From: Comamonas thiooxydans
GTDB taxonomy: Bacteria; Pseudomonadota; Gammaproteobacteria; Burkholderiales; Burkholderiaceae_C
Reading direction: 5' to 3'
Assembly: GCF_000964545.1 (NCBI RefSeq)
Contig: NZ_BBVD01000007.1
Location: forward strand, 124,001 to 188,000
DNA: 64,000 bases
The position numbers were made by a program, and so were the translations under genes. Under the pieces are notes generated by a model. It did not search any database and was not told where the DNA came from. It saw only the letters and a program-made list of their open reading frames with translations. Shown here in pieces: positions 43,618 to 52,054 of this stretch. Within the stretch, counting starts at the first letter, position 1, and each line of letters begins with the position of its first letter.

Positions 43618-44679
43618 ATGGCGACGGAAAATTTCCGCAACCAGCTCGAACCCAGTGGCTTGCTGCAGCAGTTCACCAACCATCCTCCAGAAGGCTTTGC
43701 CTTGCTGAAGGAATGGCCGGCGCCAGCATTCACCGCCCCCTTCGATTTGCTGACCACAGCCGATGACGCGCTCAAGGCGCGTCTTCTGTCGTTGCCGGGC
43801 GGGCGCTGTCTGAGCTCCAGGCTCAGGCTGAAGACGGACTTCATCGGCAGCACGGTCAGCGAGTATGCGCCCCTGCCCCAGGGCGTGGATGCGGCCACGC
43901 TGGCGCGGCAGCTGCGCGCCGTGGCGGGCCGGACCATGCTCACCATCATCAAGGATTTGCCCCAGGCATCGCCCTTGCTAAGCGAGGAAGACAACTGCTT
44001 TGCGCAGGAGTTGTCTTCCTCGCTTTCGGAGCAAGGGTTCATTGCCCTCGAAGGCCAGGCCCTGGCCTATGTGCCCATCAGCTTTGCCAGTGCGGACGAG
44101 TATCTGGCCGGCCTGTCCAAAAACCGCCGCAGCAGCCTCAGGCGCAAGCTCAAAAGCCGCGCACAGCTCTCCGTACAGCGTATCCCTACCGGCGCAGCCT
44201 TTGCCGCTGATGCCCAGGTGGATGCCTACTATGCGCTGTTTGATGCGGTGTACGCGCAAAGCGACATTCACTTCGACAAACTCACGCGCAGCTTCTTTGC
44301 CGACTTGCTGCGCGATGCGGACAATGGCGGCATGGTGTTCGAGTATCGCGACGCGCAAAGCGATGCGCTGCTGGGCTGGAATCTGTGCTTCGAGCACGAC
44401 GGCAGGTTGATCGACAAATACATAGGCCTGTCCTACCCCGCAGCGCGCGAAGCGAATCTCTATTTCGTGAGCTGGATGGTCAATCTTGAATACGCACTGG
44501 AGCGGGGCCTGTCCCACTATGTAGCGGGCTGGACCGACCCGGAAGTCAAGGCTCAGCTCGGCGCCAGCTTCACCATGACGCAGCATCTGGTCTTCATCCG
44601 CAATCCCGTGCTGCGCGCCTTGGGCCGGCGCTTCTCCGGTCTGTTTGAAAGCGATCGCCAGTGGAGTGACAAGGCATGA
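43618..44679 (+). CDS. FemAB/GNAT-like acyltransferase (Acetyltransf_6 type)
   Basis: The 353-residue product has, in its second half, the layout of FemAB-like GNAT proteins: SKNRRSSLRRKLKSR (residues about 165-180), YYALFDAVYAQSD, then FEYRDAQSDALLGWNLCFEHDGRLIDKY-type strand pairs and GLSHYVAGWTDPEVKAQLGA. Such enzymes transfer acyl or aminoacyl groups to amines. The true acceptor is unknown. The ATG at 43618 follows AAGG, and the in-frame extension upstream runs through the intergenic repeat. Its stop overlaps the next gene as ATGA. Confidence 0.8.
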   Translation: MATENFRNQLEPSGLLQQFTNHPPEGFALLKEWPAPAFTAPFDLLTTADDALKARLLSLPGGRCLSSRLRLKTDFIGSTVSEYAPLPQGVDAATLARQLRAVAGRTMLTIIKDLPQASPLLSEEDNCFAQELSSSLSEQGFIALEGQALAYVPISFASADEYLAGLSKNRRSSLRRKLKSRAQLSVQRIPTGAAFAADAQVDAYYALFDAVYAQSDIHFDKLTRSFFADLLRDADNGGMVFEYRDAQSDALLGWNLCFEHDGRLIDKYIGLSYPAAREANLYFVSWMVNLEYALERGLSHYVAGWTDPEVKAQLGASFTMTQHLVFIRNPVLRALGRRFSGLFESDRQWSDKA

Positions 44680-45575
44680 TGCAACAAACACCTGTGGTGC
44701 TGGATGTCGATGAATCGGTAGGCCCGCTGCTCCAGGAGAAGCGGCTTGCGCTCGCCCAATGGCAGGAGCTGGTGCGCTTTGGCTGCGGCCTGCGCAGCTT
44801 CAGGCGCTTCACCCAGGCCATGCAGGAGCAGTTGCCCGCGCAGCACGGTACCGTGCTCATGGGCAGCGGCGACTTTCACCATCTGAGCTGGCCGCTGATC
44901 GAGCGCTGCATTGCCCAGAAGGGCTTCAGCGCCAAGCATCCGCTGCGCGTGGTGGTGCTGGACAACCACCCGGACAATATGCGCTTTCCCTGGGGTGTGC
45001 ACTGCGGCTCCTGGGTGCGACGCGTGGCCATGCACCCGGCCGTGTCGCAGGTCCATGTGGCAGGCATTACCTCGCAGGACATAGGCTCGGCCCACGCCTG
45101 GGAGAACTATCTGCGGCCGCTGCGCGCCGGCAAGCTCACCTACTGGAGCTGCGGCGTGGACACCGGCTGGGCCAAGCGCCTGGGCGCGGGCAAGGCGTTT
45201 CGCAGCTTTGCCAATATCTCGGAGCTGGTACAGGCGCTGTCCAGCCATCTGCATGACTGGCCGCAGGACACGTATCTGAGCATAGACAAGGATGTGTTCG
45301 CCGCCGAAGTCGTGCGCACCAACTGGGACCAGGGCCGGATGCTGGAAGAGCAGGCCGTGCAGCTGATCGATGCGCTGCGCGGACAGATCGCGGGCAGTGA
45401 CATCACGGGCGACGTGTCGTCATGGCACTATGGCACCTGGTGGAAGCGACTGATGAGCGCGGGCGACGGCCAGGACACACAGATTGACGCTGCTACGCTG
45501 GCCGGCTGGCAGGCCGGGCAGCATGCATTGAACCAGCGGCTGATACAGCGCATAGCGCTCAGCAGCACGAGTTAG
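44676..45575 (+). CDS. Arginase/ureohydrolase-fold protein, function unknown
   Basis: This 299-residue protein shows arginase-superfamily metal motifs in order: GSGDFHHLSWPL (like GGDHS), VVVLDNHPDNMRFP (like DAHxD) and LSIDKDVFAAEVV (like SxDxD). It lacks the longer DP-x-APG loop of true arginases and agmatinases, so its substrate is open: an amidine, an acetyl-polyamine or another amide. Translation is coupled to the acyltransferase by ATGA, which suggests that one enzyme removes a group and the other adds one on a related amine. Confidence 0.7.
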   Translation: MMQQTPVVLDVDESVGPLLQEKRLALAQWQELVRFGCGLRSFRRFTQAMQEQLPAQHGTVLMGSGDFHHLSWPLIERCIAQKGFSAKHPLRVVVLDNHPDNMRFPWGVHCGSWVRRVAMHPAVSQVHVAGITSQDIGSAHAWENYLRPLRAGKLTYWSCGVDTGWAKRLGAGKAFRSFANISELVQALSSHLHDWPQDTYLSIDKDVFAAEVVRTNWDQGRMLEEQAVQLIDALRGQIAGSDITGDVSSWHYGTWWKRLMSAGDGQDTQIDAATLAGWQAGQHALNQRLIQRIALSSTS

Positions 45576-45622
45576 AGCGATTTCACAGGCCACTTTTCAA
45601 CACTTCGCTTCAAGGAGCTGAC

Positions 45623-46936
45623 ATGCTGGATCGGTTGACCGAAAAATTGCTGCAACAGGCATTTGCACCTCTGGTCACCACGGGACGGCTCGAAGTCATC
45701 ACTCCTTCAGGAAAGGCGCTGATCTTCGGCGACGGCGGCCAGCCTCAGGCGCGCCTGCGCTTTGCCGACAGACGTGCCGTCCTTGCGCTGCTGCGCGACC
45801 CCGACCTCAACTTTGGCGAGCTGTTCATGCAGCAGCGCCTGCTGGTCGAGCAAGGCACGGTCTATGACGTACTGGAGCTGGTGCTGCGCGGCGCCAGGCA
45901 GGTGCCCGTCAGCGCCACGGTACGCTTGCTCGATGCCTGGCGCATGAAGCTGCGGCCCTTGCTGCAGAACAATCTGCGCGGCAAATCGCGTGCCAACGTG
46001 GCGCATCACTACGATCTGGACGACCGGCTCTATCAGCTGTTTCTCGACAGCGAGCGCCAGTACTCCTGCGCCTATTTCGAGCAGGGCAACGAAGACCTTG
46101 AAACGGCACAGCTGGCCAAGAAGCGCCATATCGCCGCCAAGCTGCTAATCGAGCCGGGCCAGCGCGTGCTCGATATCGGCTGCGGCTGGGGCGGTCTCTC
46201 GCGCTATCTGGCCGAGGTGGGCGGTGCCGGCCATGTCACAGGCATCACGCTGTCCACGGAGCAACTGGCCGGCGCGCAGTCCAGGGCCTCGCAATCCATC
46301 CATGGCGAGCGGCTGGAGTACCGACTGGAAGACTACCGCGACATGACTCGCGAAACACATGGGCCGTTCGAGCGCATTGTCTCCGTCGGCATGTTCGAGC
46401 ATGTGGGCACGAGATTCCATGACGCCTTCTTCCGCAAATGCCATGAGCTGCTCAGCGAGGACGGCGTGATGCTGCTGCACTTCATCGGCAACAGCGATGT
46501 GCCCGACTTCAACAATCCCTGGATTGAGCGCTACATCTTTCCCGGAGGCCATATTCCGTCGATGTCGGAGTTCACGCCAGCCATAGAGCGCGCGGGGCTG
46601 GTGATCTGCGATATCGAGGTGCTACGCCTGCACTATGCCCAGACCCTGCGCCTGTGGCGCGAGCGTTTCATGGCACGCCGTGCCGAAGCCGCAGCCCTGT
46701 ATGACGAGCGCTTCTGCCGCATGTGGGAGTTCTATCTGTCCATGTCGGAGACCGCGTTCCGCTATCAGGACATCGCCATCTTCCAGGTTCAGCTGGCGCG
46801 CAGACAGGATGCCGTACCGCTCACGCGCAGCTATATCGCCGAGCGTGAGACAGCACTGAAAGCCAGGGAATCCGGACAGAAATGCAGAGTCTCCGCGATG
46901 ACAGATCCCACTGAAGCAAGGGCAAATATCGCTTGA
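45623..46936 (+). CDS. Cyclopropane-fatty-acyl-phospholipid synthase family methyltransferase
   Basis: The 437-residue SAM enzyme has VAHHYDLDDRLYQLFLD, SERQYSCAYF, the SAM-binding VLDIGCGWGGLSRYLAE at about residue 185, VSVGMFEHVG and FIFPGG-like YIFPGGHIPSM, all as in CFA synthase. It is longer than E. coli Cfa by an N-terminal SCP2-like part and a C-terminal tail of about 40 residues. It lies 47 bp after the arginase-fold gene and may belong to the same lipid- or amine-modifying set. It could equally be the housekeeping Cfa. Confidence 0.9.
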   Translation: MLDRLTEKLLQQAFAPLVTTGRLEVITPSGKALIFGDGGQPQARLRFADRRAVLALLRDPDLNFGELFMQQRLLVEQGTVYDVLELVLRGARQVPVSATVRLLDAWRMKLRPLLQNNLRGKSRANVAHHYDLDDRLYQLFLDSERQYSCAYFEQGNEDLETAQLAKKRHIAAKLLIEPGQRVLDIGCGWGGLSRYLAEVGGAGHVTGITLSTEQLAGAQSRASQSIHGERLEYRLEDYRDMTRETHGPFERIVSVGMFEHVGTRFHDAFFRKCHELLSEDGVMLLHFIGNSDVPDFNNPWIERYIFPGGHIPSMSEFTPAIERAGLVICDIEVLRLHYAQTLRLWRERFMARRAEAAALYDERFCRMWEFYLSMSETAFRYQDIAIFQVQLARRQDAVPLTRSYIAERETALKARESGQKCRVSAMTDPTEARANIA

Positions 46937-46963
46937 CTCCAATGATCTTGTCAGAAGAAAAGC

Positions 46964-47968
46964 TCATGAAAACCCGGGAATCTTCCAGCTCTCAACGGAA
47001 AAATCCTTGCGCACCAGCTTTTCATTGAGCAGGAAGCGTTTGGCCTCGGAGATCAAATGCAAGCCTTGCTCCGGATAGGCCTGAGCGGGCAGATTGCTCA
47101 ATGCCACAGAGGCTTTGACCGCAGGCACCGGGAAACCGCTGGCCTCGGCATGAAACGCCAAATACGCTGCGCTGTCGCTACGAATCTCCCCCAGGGCAAT
47201 GCTGCGTGCACGGCCCCAGGTAGCAGGAAATTGCGGCAACCTCGCAAGCAGTTTGGGAGAAATCACAATGACCGATGTGCCCAGCAGCGTCGGATATTGC
47301 GCAGCCTCTGCCAGAACCGGAAAGCCTTGCTGCGCCAGCAACGGCCCCATATTGATAGGTGCGGCAAACGCAGCTACATCCCCACGCTCCAGCGCCGGTG
47401 CACCGTCGCGCGGCAGCATATGCACCACCTTGACCCTGCCGCTCAAACCATGCTGCCTGAGCAGACCCAGCACAAAGCGGTGCATGTATGAGCCCAGAGC
47501 CACGCCAACGACTTTGCCCTTGAGCTCCTCCACCGTCTTGATGCCAGCCTTGGGGGTCAGCAGCCAGGTGTTCATGCCCACGCAATCAAAACCCAGCAAC
47601 TTACCTTGAAAGCCTTGCGCATGAGCGACCACTGCGGGTGTGTCGCCATAGATGCCGATGTCCAGATGGTCGGCAATGAATGCTTCGTTCAAGTCCGGTC
47701 CATTGGGAAACACACGGGTCACGACCTGGGAGAAGCCCAACGTGCTCAGCTCCCGCTGCAAGATACCCTGCTGCAGCGCCCAGCCCGTGGCATAAGCAGG
47801 CTTCTTTCCAGGACCGATATAGCCGATACGCAAGGTCTGCACCGCGCTTTGAGACTGCGCTTCACCCAGCATGGGAATGCTTGCCGCCAAAGCGCCAAGC
47901 AGCCATTGACGACGATTGAAAGCGGCACAAGAGCCTGCTTCCGACAAACGGATTTCATGTTCTGACAT
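46964..47968 (-). CDS. Orphan ABC-type periplasmic binding protein (SsuA/NMT1-like)
   Basis: The 334-residue protein has a twin-arginine-like start (NRRQWLLGALAASIPMLGEAQ) and the SsuA-type fold: RIGYIGPGKKPAYATGWALQ, FPNGPDLNEAFIADHLDIGI, ELKGKVVGVALGSYMHRF. I chose the ATG at 47968 over a TTG at 47977. No permease or ATPase gene accompanies it. It follows the ferredoxin by 14 bp, so it belongs to the flavoprotein-ferredoxin operon and may deliver that system's substrate to an importer encoded elsewhere. Confidence 0.85.
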   Translation of the reverse strand: MSEHEIRLSEAGSCAAFNRRQWLLGALAASIPMLGEAQSQSAVQTLRIGYIGPGKKPAYATGWALQQGILQRELSTLGFSQVVTRVFPNGPDLNEAFIADHLDIGIYGDTPAVVAHAQGFQGKLLGFDCVGMNTWLLTPKAGIKTVEELKGKVVGVALGSYMHRFVLGLLRQHGLSGRVKVVHMLPRDGAPALERGDVAAFAAPINMGPLLAQQGFPVLAEAAQYPTLLGTSVIVISPKLLARLPQFPATWGRARSIALGEIRSDSAAYLAFHAEASGFPVPAVKASVALSNLPAQAYPEQGLHLISEAKRFLLNEKLVRKDFSVESWKIPGFS

Positions 47969-47982
47969 GGATGACAAAATTT

Positions 47983-48312
47983 CTAATGCGCACGCGCCAG
48001 CAGCTCGTAGCTAGCATCCAGTGCCGCGGTAGATTGGCGACCTTTGCCCCAACCAACGGAGGCGCGATAGCTGCCCAGCAAAGCTTGCGTGGCAGGCGCG
48101 AGCTCATCAACATGGGCTGCAGCATCTGCCACCGGGGCAACATACAAGGCGTCCTCAGGGCAATACAGCTCGCACATAAAGCAAGTCTGGCAATCGCTTT
48201 GCCGGGCAATGCGCGGAGCCTGCCCTTTGACCATGTCGAACACATTGGTAGGACAGGCATGGACGCAGATATTGCAGCCGGTGCAACGCTCTGAACTGAT
48301 GATTTCGATCAT
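47983..48312 (-). CDS. 2[4Fe-4S] ferredoxin (AprB-like)
   Basis: The 109-residue protein has two cluster motifs: CTGCNICVHACP (C10, C13, C16, C20) and CQTCFMCELYCP (about residues 41-52). The bacterial AprB/ferredoxin-like arrangement is followed by a 55-residue tail with no known motif. The start is fixed by an ATGA overlap with the flavoprotein stop (48309-48312). It presumably carries electrons to or from the flavoprotein. Confidence 0.93.
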   Translation of the reverse strand: MIEIISSERCTGCNICVHACPTNVFDMVKGQAPRIARQSDCQTCFMCELYCPEDALYVAPVADAAAHVDELAPATQALLGSYRASVGWGKGRQSTAALDASYELLARAH

Positions 48313-49940
48313 GCGAGCACTCCTTCGGAAGACGGCACTTCTTTGACCCGCTGACGACGCACCCAGACTTCATCAAGGCCGCCAGAAATCAATCGATGTC
48401 TCTGGCCAGGGTCCAATTCTTGATGATCGCGACGGCGATGCATGCCCCGGGTTTCGGTACGCTGCAAGGCACTCCGGTACATCCATCGCGAGGTAGCCAG
48501 CATGGCTGTTGCCTCCCTCAGGCGCAGGCGCTCTTCGATGGACTGGAACTGCACACCAGTACGCAGGCGCAGCCACAAGGCATCAAGGTTCTGCAGAGAC
48601 TGCTGCAACTCATCGGATTGGCGATTCCAGTTGCGCTCGTACGGGAAGACTTCGGCCTGTACCGCTTGAATCAGCTGACTGCTGTCCAGCCGAGCTTGAC
48701 CCTGCTCCTCAAGACCTGGACTGCCAGCGCGGTAAAGCTGCCGTGTTTTCATCGGGTTATGCAAGGCAAAGCGCGCAGCGCCGGCACCAGCCCAGAATCC
48801 CGAAGAGAGCGCCCAGGCTGCGTTATGACTTCCGCCTCCGGTAAAGCCACCACAGATCAGCTCGCGCGTTGCTGCATCGCCTGCAGCGTACAGCCCGGCC
48901 ACGGAGGTTGCACAGTCGGCATCCACCACATTCAGACCGCCAGTGCCACGCACCGTTCCTTCCAGCCGCAAGCTGACCGGGAACATTTCATGAAAAGGGT
49001 TGATGCCTTTGCGGTCAAACGAGACAAAGAAGTTGGGCTGTGCCGTGCGCATCCATGCCTGAATGCTCGCATCGGCTTTGTCCAAGCGCGCAAAAACAGG
49101 CTGTGTCTGCAACGTCTGCGCAATGATGCTGCGCCCGCGCGAAGACCCTGCACCATCGATCAGCGAGCCGTCTGCATAGTAAAAACTGGCCCAGTTGTAG
49201 AACAGTGACTTGGTGACCGAAGAGAACGCTGGCCCCAGCCCATAGGCATTGGAGAATTCCATGCCCGAGAGCTGTGCCCCCACCTCGGCGGCCATCAGGT
49301 ATCCATCACCGGTCAGCACATTGCAGCCCAGCGCGCGGCTAAGGAAAGCGCAGCCACCGGTGGCAATGATGGTTGCACTTGCACGCACGACCCAGGTATC
49401 TTCGGCTTGCCTGCGCACACCTGTTGCGCCGCATACCGTGCCAGCGTCATCCACGAGCAATTCCAGCGCCGGGCTATGGTCAAGAATACGTACGCCGGCA
49501 GCCTTGACCTGCTTGCGCATCAAACGCATATATTCAGGGCCCTGCAGGGAGTTGCGCCGCAGCTTGCCTTCCACATCGACAGGGAACGGGTAGCCCCATT
49601 CAGTCAACAGCTCGATGTTGTTCCAGGTCTGCTCCAGCACCCGATCCATCCATGCCTGCTCGGCCAGCATGCCACCCATGGTGTAACGACTGGCTTTGGC
49701 TTTCTCACGCAAATCCCCGGTATTGTCGACATGCCAAACGCCGCAGCCCGAAGGTGCAGTTGCGCCCGATGTTCCGCAATATCCCTTGTCGACCAGCAGC
49801 ACGTTTGCCCCCTGGCTGGCTGCGCTGATGGCAGCCCATGCCCCTGCTGGTCCAGCGCCGATAACCAGAACATCCACGTCGTGCTGGCAAGCCCCCGCCG
49901 CGCTTGACAGCGCTTGCCTCGAGCGTTTTCCTACTCCCAT
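48309..49940 (-). CDS. FAD-dependent oxidoreductase, AprA/fumarate-reductase flavoprotein family
   Basis: The 543-residue protein has the FAD Rossmann motif VLVIGAGPAGAWAAISAA near residue 27, a second FAD region ATIIATGGCAFLSRALGCN, and the C-terminal AGLYAAGDAATRELICGGFTGGG. The pairing with a 2[4Fe-4S] ferredoxin matches adenylylsulfate reductase (AprAB), but no sat or apr companions are seen, so APS reduction is doubtful. I chose the ATG at 49940 with AGGAG 8 bases upstream over a GTG at 49949. With the sulfonate-type binding protein it suggests organosulfur or related anion metabolism. Confidence 0.88.
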   Translation of the reverse strand: MGVGKRSRQALSSAAGACQHDVDVLVIGAGPAGAWAAISAASQGANVLLVDKGYCGTSGATAPSGCGVWHVDNTGDLREKAKASRYTMGGMLAEQAWMDRVLEQTWNNIELLTEWGYPFPVDVEGKLRRNSLQGPEYMRLMRKQVKAAGVRILDHSPALELLVDDAGTVCGATGVRRQAEDTWVVRASATIIATGGCAFLSRALGCNVLTGDGYLMAAEVGAQLSGMEFSNAYGLGPAFSSVTKSLFYNWASFYYADGSLIDGAGSSRGRSIIAQTLQTQPVFARLDKADASIQAWMRTAQPNFFVSFDRKGINPFHEMFPVSLRLEGTVRGTGGLNVVDADCATSVAGLYAAGDAATRELICGGFTGGGSHNAAWALSSGFWAGAGAARFALHNPMKTRQLYRAGSPGLEEQGQARLDSSQLIQAVQAEVFPYERNWNRQSDELQQSLQNLDALWLRLRTGVQFQSIEERLRLREATAMLATSRWMYRSALQRTETRGMHRRRDHQELDPGQRHRLISGGLDEVWVRRQRVKEVPSSEGVLA

Positions 49941-50079
49941 TTTCACCACTCCTTGTGCCTTGATCTGCGGGGCAACAGGCCATGCAGTCCGTTCAAGTTC
50001 AGTGTAGAAACGAGCCGGCTAAAACAGAACGAATGGATTTCTATATCGTTATTGCAGACAGATTGCAGGCGTAGGCGTA
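49941..50079 (-). promoter_or_regulatory. Upstream region of the flavoprotein operon
   Basis: This 139-bp gap holds the expected promoter of the flavoprotein-ferredoxin-binding protein operon. The A/T-rich part at 50020-50060 is a plausible core. No sigma-54 element with correct spacing is present, and no clear operator is seen. No terminator for the DegT gene upstream on the strand is visible. Confidence 0.4.
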
Positions 50080-51285
50080 TCAGCGTGCTGCCAGCGTGTC
50101 CAGCAAATCCGCAAAGCGCTCGTCATCCAGCCATGGGCTATTGCTGATGGCGAGCAAGCGCTGTGCCCAGTCTCGCGCCTGGCTGACCGCGTCGTCGCGT
50201 GCAGCACCCAGCACATGGTCGTAGCGGCCATAGTCGGGCAGCACATGGACAAAGGGCAGAGACAGACCACAGCCACCGCCCCAATGCGCGCGCAGCACGG
50301 CATCCCTGGCCTGCTGGCTCGGCATGCGCAGCAGGATCACCGGCCACACGCCCTGCGCCCGGGGGGCGGCATCCTGCACCACTTCCAGCCCGCAAGCCTG
50401 CAACTGAGCGATGCGCAGGCCGGCCTGCCCGGATGCTTGCCGCTGAAACGCCTCCAGCCGCCGCAATGCCCTTGCCCCCACGCTCTGGCGCCAGCGTCCC
50501 AGACTGTGCTGTGGAATGAGATCGTCGAAGTCATCGCCTGCGGCCTCTACCCAGTCACCACGCGACAATGATTTCTCCAGCGGCTTGCCATAGGCCATGC
50601 GCAGACCCGAGGGCCGGTAGAGCATGGCGTAGCCCAGCAGCTCGATGCTTCGGCGCAGCTCCCACCACAGGCTGAACCGGGTGGCGGCGCCGGCTGCGCT
50701 CAGCGCAGCACGCATGGAAGGCTCGCGCGCCATCAGCACGCCACCTTCAAAGGTGCTCAACCCCTTGCCGACGGCCAGGCTGAAAAAGCCGATATCGCCT
50801 TTGAGGCCCACCGAAGCTTCGCCGCTGCGCGCTCCCAGCGCCTGGGCGGCATCCTCGATCACATAGGCGCCCACGGCGCGCGCGCATTGCAGGGCGGCGT
50901 CCACATCGGCCACACGCCCGCACAGATGCGTGGGCAGCACGGCCAGCGTCCGGTCGCTGCACAGGCGCTGCAGGCAGACAGGGTCCATGTCCAACGCGTC
51001 GGCGCGCAGATCGCACAGGCGCAGCTGCAGCCCGCACTGCGCAATCGCTAGCGCCACCAGCGGACAGGTATAGGCCGGTGCAACGACCTCGCTGCGCCCA
51101 GGACTGAGGGCCTGCAGGCTGCGCAGCGCCACCATCAGGGCCGAGGTCCCCGAGCATTCGAGCTGCACCGCCTCCACGCCCAGCCAGGCAGCCAGCTGTC
51201 CTGCCAGGCTGCCCGCACCCGAAGGCCAGAGGTCGCCGAGCTGTAGTGGCAGGCCGGCCGTTGGCGGCACCGTGGGCTGGCGCAT
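50080..51285 (-). CDS. DegT/DnrJ/EryC1/StrS family aminotransferase
   Basis: This 401-residue PLP enzyme belongs to the sugar-aminotransferase family. It has LECSGTSALMVALRSL near residue 45, VVAPAYTCPLVALAI, VIEDAAQALGA and the PLP lysine in FSLAVGKGLSTFEGG. Family members aminate nucleotide- or lipid-linked keto sugars and related polyols. It is the last gene of a nine-gene operon, 1 bp from an EamA gene. A link to ArnB-like amination is attractive because the two small EamA proteins resemble ArnE/ArnF in size, but that is inference. Confidence 0.88.
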   Translation of the reverse strand: MRQPTVPPTAGLPLQLGDLWPSGAGSLAGQLAAWLGVEAVQLECSGTSALMVALRSLQALSPGRSEVVAPAYTCPLVALAIAQCGLQLRLCDLRADALDMDPVCLQRLCSDRTLAVLPTHLCGRVADVDAALQCARAVGAYVIEDAAQALGARSGEASVGLKGDIGFFSLAVGKGLSTFEGGVLMAREPSMRAALSAAGAATRFSLWWELRRSIELLGYAMLYRPSGLRMAYGKPLEKSLSRGDWVEAAGDDFDDLIPQHSLGRWRQSVGARALRRLEAFQRQASGQAGLRIAQLQACGLEVVQDAAPRAQGVWPVILLRMPSQQARDAVLRAHWGGGCGLSLPFVHVLPDYGRYDHVLGAARDDAVSQARDWAQRLLAISNSPWLDDERFADLLDTLAAR

Positions 51286-51286
51286 G

Positions 51287-51673
51287 TCAGGCGACCTGCT
51301 CGGCCTCTGGCTTCTCGCTCACCGCCAGGCACATGATGCCGGCCACGATGAACAGACAGCCAATGATCTGCGGCCAGCCAATGGGCTCGTTGAACAGCCA
51401 GTACGAGAGCGCCAGCACCGAGATGATCTCCAGATGCGAGGCAGCGAATGCCGGGCCGATGGGAGCGTGCTTGAGCAGGCTCATCCAGGTGAAAAAGGCA
51501 CCGATGTAGCCAACGAATGCACCGTAGATCCAGGGCTGGCTGAACACGCGCAGCAGCCAGCCGGTGGAGAACTCCAGCGGCAGTGCGGAATCACCGGCCT
51601 GCTTGAAGCTGAGCTGCGCCAGCGTGTCAAAGGCCATGAGTACCAGAAAGCCGACAATGTAAAAACGCTTCAT
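51287..51673 (-). CDS. Small EamA/SMR-type membrane protein (ArnE/ArnF-sized), second of pair
   Basis: The 128-residue product has four predicted spans: about 3-20, 42-66, 75-95 and 100-120. LAQLSFKQAG near residue 18 and SYWLFNEPIGWPQIIGCLFIVAG are typical of EamA and of ArnE/ArnF flippase subunits. A half-size protein of this type works as a dimer, most likely with the product of 51686-52054. It lies 12 bp after that gene. Confidence 0.85.
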   Translation of the reverse strand: MKRFYIVGFLVLMAFDTLAQLSFKQAGDSALPLEFSTGWLLRVFSQPWIYGAFVGYIGAFFTWMSLLKHAPIGPAFAASHLEIISVLALSYWLFNEPIGWPQIIGCLFIVAGIMCLAVSEKPEAEQVA

Positions 51674-51685
51674 AGCCGACGGCCC

Positions 51686-52054
51686 TCAGTGCAATCCAAC
51701 GATGGCCACGCCTACGGACACCAGCACGATGCCGGCCACGCGCATGGGCGCGAGCTTTTCGCGAAACAGCACCCGCCCCAGAATCATGATGGCGACGATG
51801 TTGATCGAGCCCAGCAGCACCCCGTCCGACAGCGGCACCAGCGACAGAAACGCCAGCCAGACCAGAAACTCCGCCACATAGCAGGCAATGCCCACCCACA
51901 GCCAGGGCCTGGCCAGCATGAAGCGCCAGCGCTCCGTGCCATTGCGATGCCCCGGCTCGCTGGCCGCGGCCTTGAAGGCCAGCTGCCCCCCGCTGTCCAC
52001 CAGCACATTGAGTATCCACAGCGTCACCACCAGGGGCGAGAGATCACTACCCAT
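51686..52054 (-). CDS. Small EamA/SMR-type membrane protein, first of pair
   Basis: The 122-residue product has four predicted spans and ends with GRVLFREKLAPMRVAGIVLVSVG-type EamA sequence. SGGQLAFKAAAS near residue 20 mirrors the AQLSFKQAG of its partner. I chose the ATG at 52054 (MGSDLSPLVV) because it gives a normal first span. The extension to 52117 lies wholly inside the hydrolase gene. It overlaps that gene by 8 bp. Confidence 0.83.
   Translation of the reverse strand: MGSDLSPLVVTLWILNVLVDSGGQLAFKAAASEPGHRNGTERWRFMLARPWLWVGIACYVAEFLVWLAFLSLVPLSDGVLLGSINIVAIMILGRVLFREKLAPMRVAGIVLVSVGVAIVGLH

Noticed and set aside
48309..49940. Dissimilatory adenylylsulfate reductase alpha subunit
   Set aside because: The family resemblance is real, but no sat, aprM or dsr genes accompany it, and the ferredoxin has an atypical tail, so the specific name is not justified.
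49941..50079. A sigma-54 promoter before the flavoprotein operon (TGGCCTGTTGC)
   Set aside because: The spacing between the GG and GC elements is too short for a -24/-12 promoter.
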